From Streptomyces coffeae (lineage in GTDB: Bacteria; Actinomycetota; Actinomycetes; Streptomycetales; Streptomycetaceae): 64,000 bases of DNA. This document shows, one piece after another, positions 47,772 to 57,124 of the stretch. Each line of letters begins with the position of its first letter. Position 1 is the first letter of the stretch. The stretch covers positions 124,001-188,000 of the forward strand of contig NZ_JAERRF010000005.1 of the NCBI RefSeq assembly GCF_016741875.1. Reading direction: 5' to 3'. Below the pieces are notes generated by a model. The model did no database searches. It saw only the letters and a list, made by a program, of their open reading frames with translations, and was not told where the DNA came from. Position numbers and translations under genes: made by a program.

Positions 47772-48404
47772 ATGGAGTCCATGGGTCAGTCGGAAAGCCG
47801 CGAGGGGGAGCTTGCGCAGCTGCCTCCGGGTCAGCGACTGCAACGCGGTTGGCCGGTTACGCACTACGGGCCGGTGCCGAAGTTCAGGCAGGAGCGCTGG
47901 GAGTTCCGGGTCTTCGGTGCGACGGCGGACGGCGAAAAGCACTGCTGGACGCATGAGGAGTTCTCGGCGCTGCCGTACTCCACGGTCGTGGCCGACCTCC
48001 ACTGCGTCACCAAATTCAGCATGCTCGGCGCCGAATGGGGCGGGGTCTCGACGGGGGTGCTCATGGATCTGGCGCCACCCGCGCCGGATGTCACCCATGT
48101 GATGGTGTGGGCGGAATACGGCTTCAGCTCAAATATGCGGTTGTCGGACTTCGCCTCCTCGACGTCGATTTTCGCCACGCACAAGGACGGCGAACTGCTG
48201 ACGGCGGAACATGGATTTCCGGTCCGTCTGGTCGTTCCGCATCTCTACGCGTGGAAAGGGCCCAAATGGGTCCGGGGTGTGGAGTACATGAGGGCCGACC
48301 GCCGGGGCTTCTGGGAGGAGCGGGGATACCACAATCTCGGCGACCCCTGGAGCGAGCAGCGCTACTCCTACCAGGAGGAGCCGGGGGACGGGCCCGAGCT
48401 GTAG
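47772..48404 (+). CDS. molybdopterin-dependent sulfite-oxidase-like enzyme
   Basis: 210 aa from ATG 47772 (ATG 47781 possible). Single oxidoreductase molybdopterin-binding domain; the molybdenum-ligating cysteine is Cys78 in DLHCVTKFS, preceded by the pterin-binding basic residues and followed by RLVVPHLYAWKGPKWV. No dimerisation or heme domain and no Tat signal, so a cytosolic MsrP/YuiH-like reductase or oxidase. Substrate unknown. Divergent from bfr. Confidence 0.88.
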   Translation: MESMGQSESREGELAQLPPGQRLQRGWPVTHYGPVPKFRQERWEFRVFGATADGEKHCWTHEEFSALPYSTVVADLHCVTKFSMLGAEWGGVSTGVLMDLAPPAPDVTHVMVWAEYGFSSNMRLSDFASSTSIFATHKDGELLTAEHGFPVRLVVPHLYAWKGPKWVRGVEYMRADRRGFWEERGYHNLGDPWSEQRYSYQEEPGDGPEL

Positions 48405-48423
48405 CCGGGGCCCGCCGCGGGCG

Positions 48424-48882
48424 TCAGTGGTGCTGATGTACCACCGCATGGCCCTTGCCGCGGGCGATCATCCACTTGTTCACCGGTGTGGTCACCAGGA
48501 ACGCGACGACGAACGACAGCGCCAGGCTGAGCCAGAACAGCGCGTCGGACAGGGTCGCCTCCATCGCGCCGGGGAAGAGCAGGATGGTGCCGTTGTCGGC
48601 CAGCTCCATCACCGCGATCGAGACGGTATCGGCGGCCAGCGCCACCCGTACCGCGGTGCGCGGACCCAGCCCGGACCGCAGCACACCCCGCACGGTGAAC
48701 GCGTAGCCGAAGGTGAAGGCGAGCACGATGGCCAGCGCCATGGTCGGGGCGTCGTGCCAGGCCAGTGCGGTGCCGATGGCCATGCCGAGGACCTCGCCGA
48801 TGGCGCAGCCGGTGAGGCAGTGCAGGGTGGCCCGCACGGCTATGGGCCAGCTCGCCGTGGTGGATGTGCCGTGCTGTTCCAT
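48424..48882 (-). CDS. DUF4396 membrane protein
   Basis: 152 aa with four membrane segments (about 20-40, 46-64, 80-102, 113-137), the family motif HCLTGCAIGEVLGM at 21-34 and a His-rich C-terminus (AVVHQHH). DUF4396 proteins have no assigned function but are found near metal-handling genes. The paired Cys/His in HCLTGC and the His tail could bind copper. A CsoR-like palindrome lies 57 bases upstream of the start, consistent with metal control. Confidence 0.85.
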   Translation of the reverse strand: MEQHGTSTTASWPIAVRATLHCLTGCAIGEVLGMAIGTALAWHDAPTMALAIVLAFTFGYAFTVRGVLRSGLGPRTAVRVALAADTVSIAVMELADNGTILLFPGAMEATLSDALFWLSLALSFVVAFLVTTPVNKWMIARGKGHAVVHQHH

Positions 48883-48939
48883 CGGAGTCCTCCTGAGGGA
48901 AACGGGGCCTGTGGTGATCCGTCGCCCCGAAGGAACGCT

Positions 48940-48956
48940 ATACCCCCAGGGGGTAT
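48940..48956. promoter_or_regulatory. CsoR-type palindrome upstream of DUF4396 gene
   Basis: A perfect 17-base palindrome with A at its centre: ATACCCCC-A-GGGGGTAT. The TACCC...GGGTA half-sites agree with the operator used by Streptomyces CsoR (copper) and related RcnR/CstR repressors. It is 57 bp upstream of the DUF4396 start and 89 bp from the stop of the endonuclease gene on the other side. Confidence 0.7.
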
Positions 48957-48980
48957 TCCAGGGTGAGGCTCACATGAGGC

Positions 48981-49850
48981 TCACCCGTCCCGCAGCTCCT
49001 TCAGCCGCGCCACATCCGCCGCATGTCCCTCCGTGCCGCCGGGGGTCTCGATCACCAGCGGCACCCCCTCCGTCGCCGGATGGCCGAACAGCTCGCGGAA
49101 CGGCTCCGCGCCGATGTGCCCGGCCCCGATGTTGGCGTGCCGGTCCTTGTGGGCGCCGACCACATCCTTGGAGTCATTGGCGTGGATCAGCTTCAGCCGC
49201 CCCGGCCCGGTGACCGCCACCAGCTCGTCGAGGGTCTGCTTCATCCCGCCGGAGGCGGCCAGATCGTGGCCCGCGGCGAAGACATGGCAGGTGTCCAGGC
49301 AGACGCCCAGCCGCGGATGCCGGTCCAGCGCATCGAAGTACGGCCCGAGGTCCTCCACCAGCGCGCACAGCGAGGTGCCCTGGCCGGCGGTGGGTTCCAG
49401 CAGCAGCCAGGGGTCGTCGTCGTGCGTCAGCTCGTCCAGCAGCGGCAGCACCCGCTCCCGCACCTGGGCGAGCGCCTGGACGCGCTCCCGGCCGCCGGTG
49501 GCCGAGCCGGTGTGGACGACAACGCCCCGCGCCCCGATCTCCCGGCCGCGGCGCAGCGAATGGCGCAGGGAGTCCACCGAGCGCTCGGCCGTGGCCTCGG
49601 TGTGCGAGCCGAAGTTGATCAGGTACGGGGCATGGACGTAGACCGGCATCGACTGCTCGGCGCAGCCGGTGCGGAACGCCTCGTCCTGGGCGGGGGTGCC
49701 GGTCGGGGTGGCCCAGCCGCGCGGATTGGCGACGAAGACCTGGACGGTCTCGGCGCCGATGTCCCGGGCGTGGGCGAGACCGACGGTGGCAAGGCCGCCC
49801 GCGACGCGGATATGGCCGCCGACGGGGTTGCGGGTGCGGTGCGTACTCAC
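48981..49850 (-). CDS. endonuclease IV family (Nfo-like) AP endonuclease
   Basis: 289 aa, GTG start. TIM-barrel AP endonuclease 2 motifs: VHAPYLINFGS, VVHTGSATGG, LLLEPTAGQG, VCLDTCHVFAAGHDL, HANDSKDVVGAHKDRHANIGAGHIG and IETPGG carry the three-zinc ligands. It should cut DNA at abasic sites. Counterpart of a conserved Streptomyces gene; 80 bp downstream of the kinase gene and on the same strand. Confidence 0.93.
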   Translation of the reverse strand: MSTHRTRNPVGGHIRVAGGLATVGLAHARDIGAETVQVFVANPRGWATPTGTPAQDEAFRTGCAEQSMPVYVHAPYLINFGSHTEATAERSVDSLRHSLRRGREIGARGVVVHTGSATGGRERVQALAQVRERVLPLLDELTHDDDPWLLLEPTAGQGTSLCALVEDLGPYFDALDRHPRLGVCLDTCHVFAAGHDLAASGGMKQTLDELVAVTGPGRLKLIHANDSKDVVGAHKDRHANIGAGHIGAEPFRELFGHPATEGVPLVIETPGGTEGHAADVARLKELRDG

Positions 49851-49930
49851 GGGTCCAAGGGTCCCAGGCGCGGCGGACGCCCGGGACCACAGGGGTCCCG
49901 GGCGCCGTCCAGTGGTTTGCCGGGCGTCGT

Positions 49931-51859
49931 CTAGAAGATGCCCTCGACCTCGATCGTGATGGTGCTGCCCTTGGGGGCCTTGTCCCCGCCGTCCACCGAC
50001 TGGTCCTTGATCGTGTCCCCGCCGAACACCGGCTTGTCGACGTCGACCTGGAAGCCCTTGTCCTCCAGCTTGGTGGTGGCGTCGTCGATGCTCATGCCCT
50101 CGACATCCGGCACCTCGATCATCTCCTGGCCCTTGGAGAGCGTCAGGGTCACGGTGTCACCCTTGGCGCCCGTGTCCCCCGGCGACTGCTTGGCGACCGC
50201 GCCCTTGTCCTCGTCGGAGAAGACCCGCTGCTTGTCGATCTTCACCTTGAAGCCCTCGTCGAGCAGCTCCGAGCGAGCGTCGTCGAGCGTGTCGCCGACC
50301 ACGTCCGGGATGTCGATCTCGGGGCCCTTGCTGACCACGAGCGACACGGGGGTGTCGGGGCGGCGCACGGCGCCCTCACGGGGGCTGGTGGACAGCACCG
50401 ACCCCTGGGGCGTCTCATCGCTGAACTTTTTGATGATCCGGCCCACCGTGAGCCCCTGGTCGGCGATCTTCTTCTTCGCCTCGGAGAGCCGGTTGCCGAC
50501 CACATTGGGCATCTCGGCCCGCTCCGGCCCCTGGGACACGCTGATCGTCACGGTACCGGTGTCGCGGATGCGCGCACCGACGCCCGGCTTGGTGCTGATG
50601 ACATGGCCCTTGTCGACCACATCGCTGTACTCGCGGACGACCTTCACGTCCAGCCCGGTGTCGTGCAGCTTCTTCTCGGCCTTCGCCTGGCTCATCTTCA
50701 GCACCGCCGGGACCTTGGTGAACTGCCCGGAGTTGATGTACCAGACGCCGACGCCGATTCCGAGGGCCAGCAGCACGGCGGCGACGATCGTCACGATCCC
50801 GCGCCGCGGCATCCGGCCGCCGCGGTCGCGGCCACGGCCGCGCCCCCGCCGCGCGGGCGGGTCCTGCGGCAGCTCCAGACGGCTGGTGCGGTCGAGCCGG
50901 TCCTGGTCGTCCGCCGCGCCGGCGGGCCGCGGGATCACCGTCGTACGGTTCTCCGAGCCGCTGTCGTCGCCCGCGTCCCTGGCCTCCGGCGGCACCGCGT
51001 CCAGCTGGGCGTCGGTCAGCGCGGCGCGGGCCGAACGGGCCTGGCCGAGCAGTGCGACGGCGTCGGCGGGGCGCAGCGAGATCTCGCGGGCGGTGGCGGA
51101 GGCGACCAGGACGTCCAGTTGGGCCGCCACATCGGGGGCCAGGACGGACGGCGGCGGAACGTCCTCGTTGAGGTGCTGGTAGAGGATCTGGGCCGGGGTG
51201 CTGCCGACGTGCGGCTTGGAGCCGGTCAACATCTCGTAGAGCACCACACCGCAGGCGTACACATCGGCCCGCGGGTCGGCCGTGCCGTTCTCTATCTGCT
51301 CGGGCGCGAGATAGGAGACGGTGCCGAGGACGCTGCCGGTGGAGGCGCTGGTGTTGGTGTCCACCGCCCGCACCAGGCCGAAGTCGGCGACCTTGACCCG
51401 GCCGTCGTCCCCGATCAGCACGTTCTCCGGCTTCATGTCGCGGTGCACAAAACCGGCCCGGTGGGCCGCGCCGAGCGCGGCGAGCACCGGCTCCAGGATG
51501 TCGAGCGCGGCACGTGGCTGGAGGGCGCCACGCTCGCGCAGCACATCACGCAGGGTGCAGCCGGCGACGTACTCCATCGCCAGATAGACATGCACACCGT
51601 CGGTGCCCTGGTCGTAGACGCCGACCACATTGGAGTGGGCGAGTCTGGCGATGGACTTCGCCTCGCGGATGAAGCGCTCGACGAAGGCGGCGTCGGAGGC
51701 GAGGCTCTGGTGCATCACCTTCAGGGCGATGACGCGGTCGAGCCGGGTGTCGACGGCGCGGTAGACCGTCGCCATCCCGCCCACGGCGATGCGTGCCTCC
51801 ACGCTGTAGCGGCCGTCGAGCACCTGCCCGACAAGGGGGTCCTGGAGCGTCGTATCCAC
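49931..51859 (-). CDS. PASTA-domain Ser/Thr protein kinase (PknL / PkaF type)
   Basis: 642 aa, GTG start. Kinase domain (12-~275): Lys47 in ALKVMH, His139-Arg140-Asp141 in VHRDMKPENV, DFG at 159-161 and the activation segment through APEQIE. Then a Pro/Arg linker, one TM helix (about 352-372) and four PASTA domains (about 377-445, 446-510, 511-575, 576-642) that should sense peptidoglycan outside. The mycobacterial PknL lies in the same position next to Rv2175c, its substrate; a homologue of Rv2175c is here at 56651. The S. coelicolor equivalent is SCO2110. Confidence 0.94.
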   Translation of the reverse strand: MDTTLQDPLVGQVLDGRYSVEARIAVGGMATVYRAVDTRLDRVIALKVMHQSLASDAAFVERFIREAKSIARLAHSNVVGVYDQGTDGVHVYLAMEYVAGCTLRDVLRERGALQPRAALDILEPVLAALGAAHRAGFVHRDMKPENVLIGDDGRVKVADFGLVRAVDTNTSASTGSVLGTVSYLAPEQIENGTADPRADVYACGVVLYEMLTGSKPHVGSTPAQILYQHLNEDVPPPSVLAPDVAAQLDVLVASATAREISLRPADAVALLGQARSARAALTDAQLDAVPPEARDAGDDSGSENRTTVIPRPAGAADDQDRLDRTSRLELPQDPPARRGRGRGRDRGGRMPRRGIVTIVAAVLLALGIGVGVWYINSGQFTKVPAVLKMSQAKAEKKLHDTGLDVKVVREYSDVVDKGHVISTKPGVGARIRDTGTVTISVSQGPERAEMPNVVGNRLSEAKKKIADQGLTVGRIIKKFSDETPQGSVLSTSPREGAVRRPDTPVSLVVSKGPEIDIPDVVGDTLDDARSELLDEGFKVKIDKQRVFSDEDKGAVAKQSPGDTGAKGDTVTLTLSKGQEMIEVPDVEGMSIDDATTKLEDKGFQVDVDKPVFGGDTIKDQSVDGGDKAPKGSTITIEVEGIF

Positions 51860-51948
51860 GAGAGGGCATTTTACGGACCGGTACGGGCCGTTCCGACCGC
51901 CAGCCCCAGGTGGAAGTGGAGTTGAAGCCGAATGGTGACAGCTGTGGG

Positions 51949-52401
51949 TCAGTTGTGCGACGCGGCGGCCAGGGCGGCCAGCTCCTCGAGGGCGGAGGTC
52001 CAGGCCAGGGTGGCGTACTCGGCGTGCTGGGTCTTGGCCTCGTCGGAGACTTCCAGGGCGCGGATACCGGATTCCGTCAGGCGGAGGCGGGTGCCCGCGC
52101 CCTCCGGAGAGATCCGGAACTCCACCAGGGTGGCCGTGCCCGCCTCGGTGCCGGGGCGGTCCGGCTCATGGGCCAGCCGGAAGCGGAAGAGGGCGTCCGG
52201 GACTGCCTTCTCCACCCGGCCGTGGAACTCCCCGTGTTCGTCCCAGCGGAAGCGGAGCGTGCCGCCGGGGCGCAGATCCAGCTCGCAGCCCCCGAAGGCG
52301 TACCAGGCGCGGATGTGCTCGGGCGTCGTCAGCACCCGCCACACCCGGTCGATGGGGGCGGGGACATACACCTCGCGCTCGATCCGGTCGGCCACGGTCA
52401 C
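51949..52401 (-). CDS. SRPBCC/Aha1-like domain protein
   Basis: 150 aa from GTG 52401, set by GGAGG eight bases ahead and by where similarity begins (VADRIEREVYVPAPIDRVW). AHSA1/START-like fold: DRVWRVLTTPEHIRAWY, GGTLRFRWDEHGEFHG and C-terminal helix region EYATLAWTSALEELAAL. Frame stays open upstream without family similarity. Ligand unknown. Shares strand with the PASTA kinase gene, 89 bp upstream of it. Confidence 0.85.
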   Translation of the reverse strand: MTVADRIEREVYVPAPIDRVWRVLTTPEHIRAWYAFGGCELDLRPGGTLRFRWDEHGEFHGRVEKAVPDALFRFRLAHEPDRPGTEAGTATLVEFRISPEGAGTRLRLTESGIRALEVSDEAKTQHAEYATLAWTSALEELAALAAASHN

Positions 52402-52426
52402 GGCGACCACCTCCGGCTTCCACGGT

Positions 52427-52455
52427 AGGCGGGGCGTCTCCGGGACGCCCCGCCT
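52427..52455 (-). terminator. hairpin between thiOSG and SRPBCC gene
   Basis: Perfect 12-bp stem AGGCGGGGCGTC / GACGCCCCGCCT, five-base loop, 250 bases after thiG and 26 before the SRPBCC start. It may end the thi transcript. Confidence 0.55.
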
Positions 52456-52592
52456 GCGGCCGGTACGCCCATGGAGGCGGGTGTCTGTGCGCGGGCCGAC
52501 GGCTCGCCGGAGGCGGGCGGCCGCTCCTGGGCAGGCCGCTGCCCGGGGGCGCCGGGCCAGGCGGCCTCGCTGAAGACCGGTGCGGTTCGGGT

Positions 52593-52690
52593 GCGCCCCG
52601 AAGGGGCGCGGGGCTGTGTCGATGTGCGGCTCCGCCGCGTGGGCGACCAGCCACGACGCGGCCGCGGACGACTGACGGCACCTCGCGGCA
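52593..52690 (+). repeat. dispersed Streptomyces intergenic repeat
   Basis: Contains GCGCCCC-GAA-GGGGCGC, GGGGCTGTGTCGATGTGCGG, GCGGC-TCC-GCCGC and GCGACCAGCCACGAC-like text that I recognise from many Streptomyces intergenic regions near gene ends. It lies 16 bases downstream of the thiG stop (read on the minus strand). Confidence 0.65.
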
Positions 52691-52705
52691 CTTCCCGCGG
52701 AGCGC

Positions 52706-53593
<888 letters not shown>

Positions 53594-53794
53594 TCAGCCT
53601 CCCTGGACCGCGGTGAGGACCTCGACGCGGTCGCCCTCGCCCAGCGCCGTCACCGGCCACTGGCCGCGCGGTACGACCGTCTCGTTGACGGCCGCGGCGA
53701 CGCCCGAGGACGCCTGGGTGAGGGTGGCCACCAGCCGGTCGAGGGTGGTGCCCTCGACGATCTCGCGGGGCTCCCCGTTTACGGAGACGGTCAT
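53594..53794 (-). CDS. thiS: ThiS sulfur-carrier protein
   Basis: 66 aa ubiquitin-like protein that begins MTVSVNGEP and ends in the Gly-Gly required for adenylation and thiocarboxylate formation (AVQGG). Its ATG overlaps the thiO stop by four bases (53791-53794); thiG follows at once. Confidence 0.95.
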   Translation of the reverse strand: MTVSVNGEPREIVEGTTLDRLVATLTQASSGVAAAVNETVVPRGQWPVTALGEGDRVEVLTAVQGG

Positions 53795-55002
53795 GCGGGC
53801 TGCTCCTGTGGTGCGTTGAACGAGGTGCGGGCGGCGCCGTCGAGCCGGTGCGGGGTGAACGCGCGCGCCGCCGGCGGGAGTTCTCCGCCGGTCAGCGCCT
53901 CGGCCATGACATCGCCCGTGATCGGGGTGAGAAGGACGCCGTTGCGGAAGTGGCCGGTGGCCATCTGGAGCCCCGGCAGCGCCGTCGGCCCGAGGAAGGG
54001 GCCGTTGTCGGGGGAACCGGGGCGCAGGCCCGCGCAGGTCTCGACGAGCGGCAGCTCGGTGATGCCGGGGATCAGCTCATGGGCGTCGCGCAGCAGCTCG
54101 TACACCCCGCTCGCGGTGACCGTGGTGTCCCAGCCGCGCTCCTCGGAGGTGGCGCCGATCACCAGCTCGCCGTCGACGCGCGGGACGAGATAGACATCCG
54201 TGCCGCGCACCACGGCCCGTATCACCCGGGACAGGAACGGCCGGTAGGGGGCGGGCACGGTCAGCCGCAGCACCTGGCCCTTGACCGGGCGCACCGGCGG
54301 CAGCACGTCCGGGGGCACCCCCGCCAGCCGCGCGCTGAGGCTTCCGGCGGCCAGGACGGTCTGCCCGGCGGACACCCGGGTGCCGTCGGCCAGCTCCGCA
54401 CCCGTGGCGCGGTCCCCGGTGACCGTCAGCCGCTCGGCGAGGGCGCGGTGGATGACCACACCCGCCCGCTCGCACGCGCGCAGCAGGGCCGCCGTCAGCC
54501 GCCGCGGATCCACCTGATGATCACCGTCGATGCGCATCCCGCCGCGGACGCCCGGTGCCAGCATCGGCTCCAGACGGCGGCATTCGCGCCCGGTCAGCCA
54601 CTCCACTTCCAGCCCGAAGCGCCGGTGCCGCTCATGGAGGTCGCGCAGATGGGCGCGGTCGTCGGCGTCGAGCGCCACCATGAGGGTGCCGCAGTCGCGG
54701 TAGCCGACCTCCTGGCCGCCCGCTTCCTCCACCTCCGCCACGAACTCCGGATAGCGGGCCGCGGACGCGAGATTGAGATCGAGCAGTGCGTGCTCGCCGT
54801 ACTGGAACTCCCCGACGGATCCCAGCATCCCGGCCGCCACCATGGCCGCCCCGCCGCCCGGCGCCGGGTCGGCCAGCGCGGTGCGCAGCCCCCGCTGGGC
54901 CGCCCGCCAGGCCGTGACCAGGCCGATGATGCCGCCCCCGATCACGAGGGCGTCGTACGGTTCAGTCCGCTCGGTGCTCGCATGGGTCCCCGATGTGCGC
55001 AT
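53791..55002 (-). CDS. thiO: glycine oxidase
   Basis: 403 aa DAO-family flavoenzyme: FAD dinucleotide motif VIGGGIIGLVTAW near residue 21, central GDHQVDPRRLTAAL and C-terminal TGHFRNGVLLTPITGDVMAE with flavin contacts. It oxidises glycine to the imine used by ThiG. First gene of thiOSG, placed behind a TPP riboswitch. Confidence 0.93.
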   Translation of the reverse strand: MRTSGTHASTERTEPYDALVIGGGIIGLVTAWRAAQRGLRTALADPAPGGGAAMVAAGMLGSVGEFQYGEHALLDLNLASAARYPEFVAEVEEAGGQEVGYRDCGTLMVALDADDRAHLRDLHERHRRFGLEVEWLTGRECRRLEPMLAPGVRGGMRIDGDHQVDPRRLTAALLRACERAGVVIHRALAERLTVTGDRATGAELADGTRVSAGQTVLAAGSLSARLAGVPPDVLPPVRPVKGQVLRLTVPAPYRPFLSRVIRAVVRGTDVYLVPRVDGELVIGATSEERGWDTTVTASGVYELLRDAHELIPGITELPLVETCAGLRPGSPDNGPFLGPTALPGLQMATGHFRNGVLLTPITGDVMAEALTGGELPPAARAFTPHRLDGAARTSFNAPQEQPA

Positions 55003-55012
55003 GGGTATGCGC

Positions 55013-55110
55013 CCCTCCCTTCGCCGGCATGACCCGGATCAGGTTCATACGGTCGGAGGCCGCCCCAGCCTCCCTCTCAGCCCGGTGCGTCCGAACTCCC
55101 GCGAGTGCTC
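55013..55110 (-). promoter_or_regulatory. TPP riboswitch (THI element)
   Basis: On the minus strand the leader of thiO reads CTGAGAGGGAGG, then AACCTGATCCGGGTCATGCC and GGCGAAGGGA, the two conserved halves of the TPP aptamer, with a variable stem (GGAGGCTGGGGCGGCCTCC) between. Position directly upstream of thiO is as expected; TPP should lower thiOSG expression. Confidence 0.95.
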
Positions 55111-55271
55111 TGAGGCGCCACCCTAGTACGAGCCTCGAACGGCCCGGAAGGGCGAACGGTGCGATCCGGGAATCACGGCAACAACCTGCCGTATGCCTTG
55201 AATCGATCTTGTGCAGTAGATCTCGTCCCGCGCTCTGCGGTCCGCCCCGCGTACCGCAATACAGTGATCGT

Positions 55272-56525
55272 GTGAGCGATGAGACGACGAAGACGGCCTC
55301 CACGGTGGGCAGCGGACAGCGCGTGGTGATCGTCGGCGCGGGCATGGCGGGGGTGCAGACCGCCGTCGTGCTGCGCGAGGAGGGCTGGGCCGGGGAGATT
55401 CTGCTGCTGGGCGCGGAACCCCACCAGCCGTACGACCGCCCGCCGCTGTCCAAGGCCGTGCTGCTCGGCAAGGCCGAAGGGTCGGCGTTCGACGTGGACT
55501 TCGGCGCGCTCGGCATCGAGCTGCGGCTCGGGGTCACGGTTTCCGCGCTGGACAGCGGCGAACGGCGGCTGGAGACCGAATCCGGGCCGGTGCCCTACGA
55601 CGTCCTGGTGATCGCCACCGGCGCCGAGCCCATCCCCCTGCCCGGCAGCGAGGGCGTCCCCGGCGTCCATCTGCTGCGCACCCTGGACGACGCCGAGCGG
55701 CTGCGCCCGGTGCTCGCCAGGCAGCACGAGATCGTGGTGGTGGGGGCGGGCTGGATCGGCGCGGAGTTCGCCACGGCCGCGCGGGAGGCGGGCTGTGCGG
55801 TGACCGTCGTCGAGGCCGCCGACCGGCCGCTGGCCGGTGCCCTCCCGGCCGAGGTCGCCGCCCCCATGGCCGACTGGTACGCGGACTACGGCGCCACCCT
55901 GGTCACCGGCGTCCGGGTGGACGCGGTGGACGAGAACGGGCTGCTGCTCGGCGACGGCACCCGGCTGCGGGCGGGCGCGGTGGTCGTCGGCATCGGGGCG
56001 CGGCCCGCTACGGACTGGCTGGCGGGCTCCGCCGTGGACCTGTCGGACGACCGGTCCATCGCCGCCGACGAGCGGCTGCGCACCTCGGTGCCGGACGTCT
56101 ACGCGGTCGGCGACTGCGCGTCCTTCCCCTCCGCGCGGTACGGCGCCCGGCTGCTGGTGCACCACTGGGACAACGCGCTCCAGGGGCCGCGCACCGTGGC
56201 CGCCAACGTCGTGGGCAGCCGGACGGCCGCACACACCGCCTTCTCGGTCTACGACCCGGTGCCGTACTTCTGGTCCGAGCAGTTCGGGCGGTTCATCCAG
56301 TACGCCGGGCACCACTCGGAGGACGACGAACTGGTGTGGCGGGGCGATCCAGCCGGGGCGTCCTGGGCGGTCTGCTGGCTGCGCGAAGGGGCCCTGGTCG
56401 CCCTGCTGGCCGTCGGCCGTCCGCGCGATCTGGCCCAGGGACGCAAGCTGATCGAACGCGGTGCCCGGCTGGACCGGGCACGGGCCATGGACCCCTCGGT
56501 TCCGCTGAAGTCCGCCGTTTTCTGA
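55272..56525 (+). CDS. FAD-dependent ferredoxin/rubredoxin reductase-like oxidoreductase
   Basis: 417 aa from GTG 55272. Two dinucleotide motifs: VIVGAGMAGVQTA (FAD) and VVVGAGWIGAEFA (NAD), the family Asp in YAVGDCASFP and a C-terminal reductase domain with FWSEQFGRFIQYAG. Class resembles ferredoxin-NAD(P) reductases of P450 systems and apoptosis-inducing-factor-like proteins; partner unknown. About 160 bp downstream of the TPP element on the opposite strand. Confidence 0.9.
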   Translation: MSDETTKTASTVGSGQRVVIVGAGMAGVQTAVVLREEGWAGEILLLGAEPHQPYDRPPLSKAVLLGKAEGSAFDVDFGALGIELRLGVTVSALDSGERRLETESGPVPYDVLVIATGAEPIPLPGSEGVPGVHLLRTLDDAERLRPVLARQHEIVVVGAGWIGAEFATAAREAGCAVTVVEAADRPLAGALPAEVAAPMADWYADYGATLVTGVRVDAVDENGLLLGDGTRLRAGAVVVGIGARPATDWLAGSAVDLSDDRSIAADERLRTSVPDVYAVGDCASFPSARYGARLLVHHWDNALQGPRTVAANVVGSRTAAHTAFSVYDPVPYFWSEQFGRFIQYAGHHSEDDELVWRGDPAGASWAVCWLREGALVALLAVGRPRDLAQGRKLIERGARLDRARAMDPSVPLKSAVF

Positions 56526-56650
56526 CCCGTTCCCGCCTGCTGGGCCGACGCGGTGGGACGCGGGGGCGGGGGCCCCGCGGGCGGGGCGGGGCGGCCCGCG
56601 TGGCGGACGCCCGGCTATCCACTGTCAGTCCCAGATGGCAGGCTTGTGCC

Positions 56651-57016
56651 GTGACCGAGATTGACGCAAAGATCGATGCTCTCGTCCCCGCCTGGCTCAC
56701 GCTCCCCGACGCCGCCGAGAGGCTCGGTGTCGAGGTGACCCGCGTCCGGCAGCTGGTCAAGGAGGGCCAGCTGATCGCGGTGCGCCGTGGCGAGAACCGG
56801 GTCCTCCAGGTGCCCGAGGAGTTCATCGGTGACGGCAAGGTCGTCAAGGGCCTCGTGGGGACCTTGACGCTTCTGAAGGACGACGGCTTCAGCGACGAAG
56901 AGATGCTGGAGTGGCTTTTCACCCCCGACCCCAGCCTGCCCGGCACCCCGGCGCGGGCCCTGCGCGAGAATCGCGGCACGGAAGTGAAGCGCAGGGCGCA
57001 GGCACTCGCCGTCTGA
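56651..57016 (+). CDS. Rv2175c-like DNA-binding protein
   Basis: 121 aa from GTG 56651. Residues about 15-65 form a winged HTH of MerR/excisionase type (LTLPDAAERLGVEVTRVRQLVKEGQ), followed by the Rv2175c C-terminal domain (VKGLVGTLTLLKDDGFSDEEMLEWLF). In M. tuberculosis Rv2175c is phosphorylated by PknL on its N-terminal region, and the kinase gene is nearby here as there. Target genes are unknown. Confidence 0.9.
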   Translation: MTEIDAKIDALVPAWLTLPDAAERLGVEVTRVRQLVKEGQLIAVRRGENRVLQVPEEFIGDGKVVKGLVGTLTLLKDDGFSDEEMLEWLFTPDPSLPGTPARALRENRGTEVKRRAQALAV

Positions 57017-57060
57017 CACCGCTCGCGCAGCCCGCATCGCGCACTCAGCACCATCACCTC

Positions 57061-57099
57061 GGCGTACGGGCAAGGGGTATCGTCCCCTGCCCGTACGCC
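57061..57099 (+). terminator. hairpin upstream of thiE
   Basis: A 16-bp stem (57061-57077 with 57084-57099, one bulged A) and six-base loop, between the Rv2175c-like gene and thiE. Confidence 0.75.
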
Positions 57100-57124
57100 G
57101 CCGACCCGGGGGGACCGTCGCACC

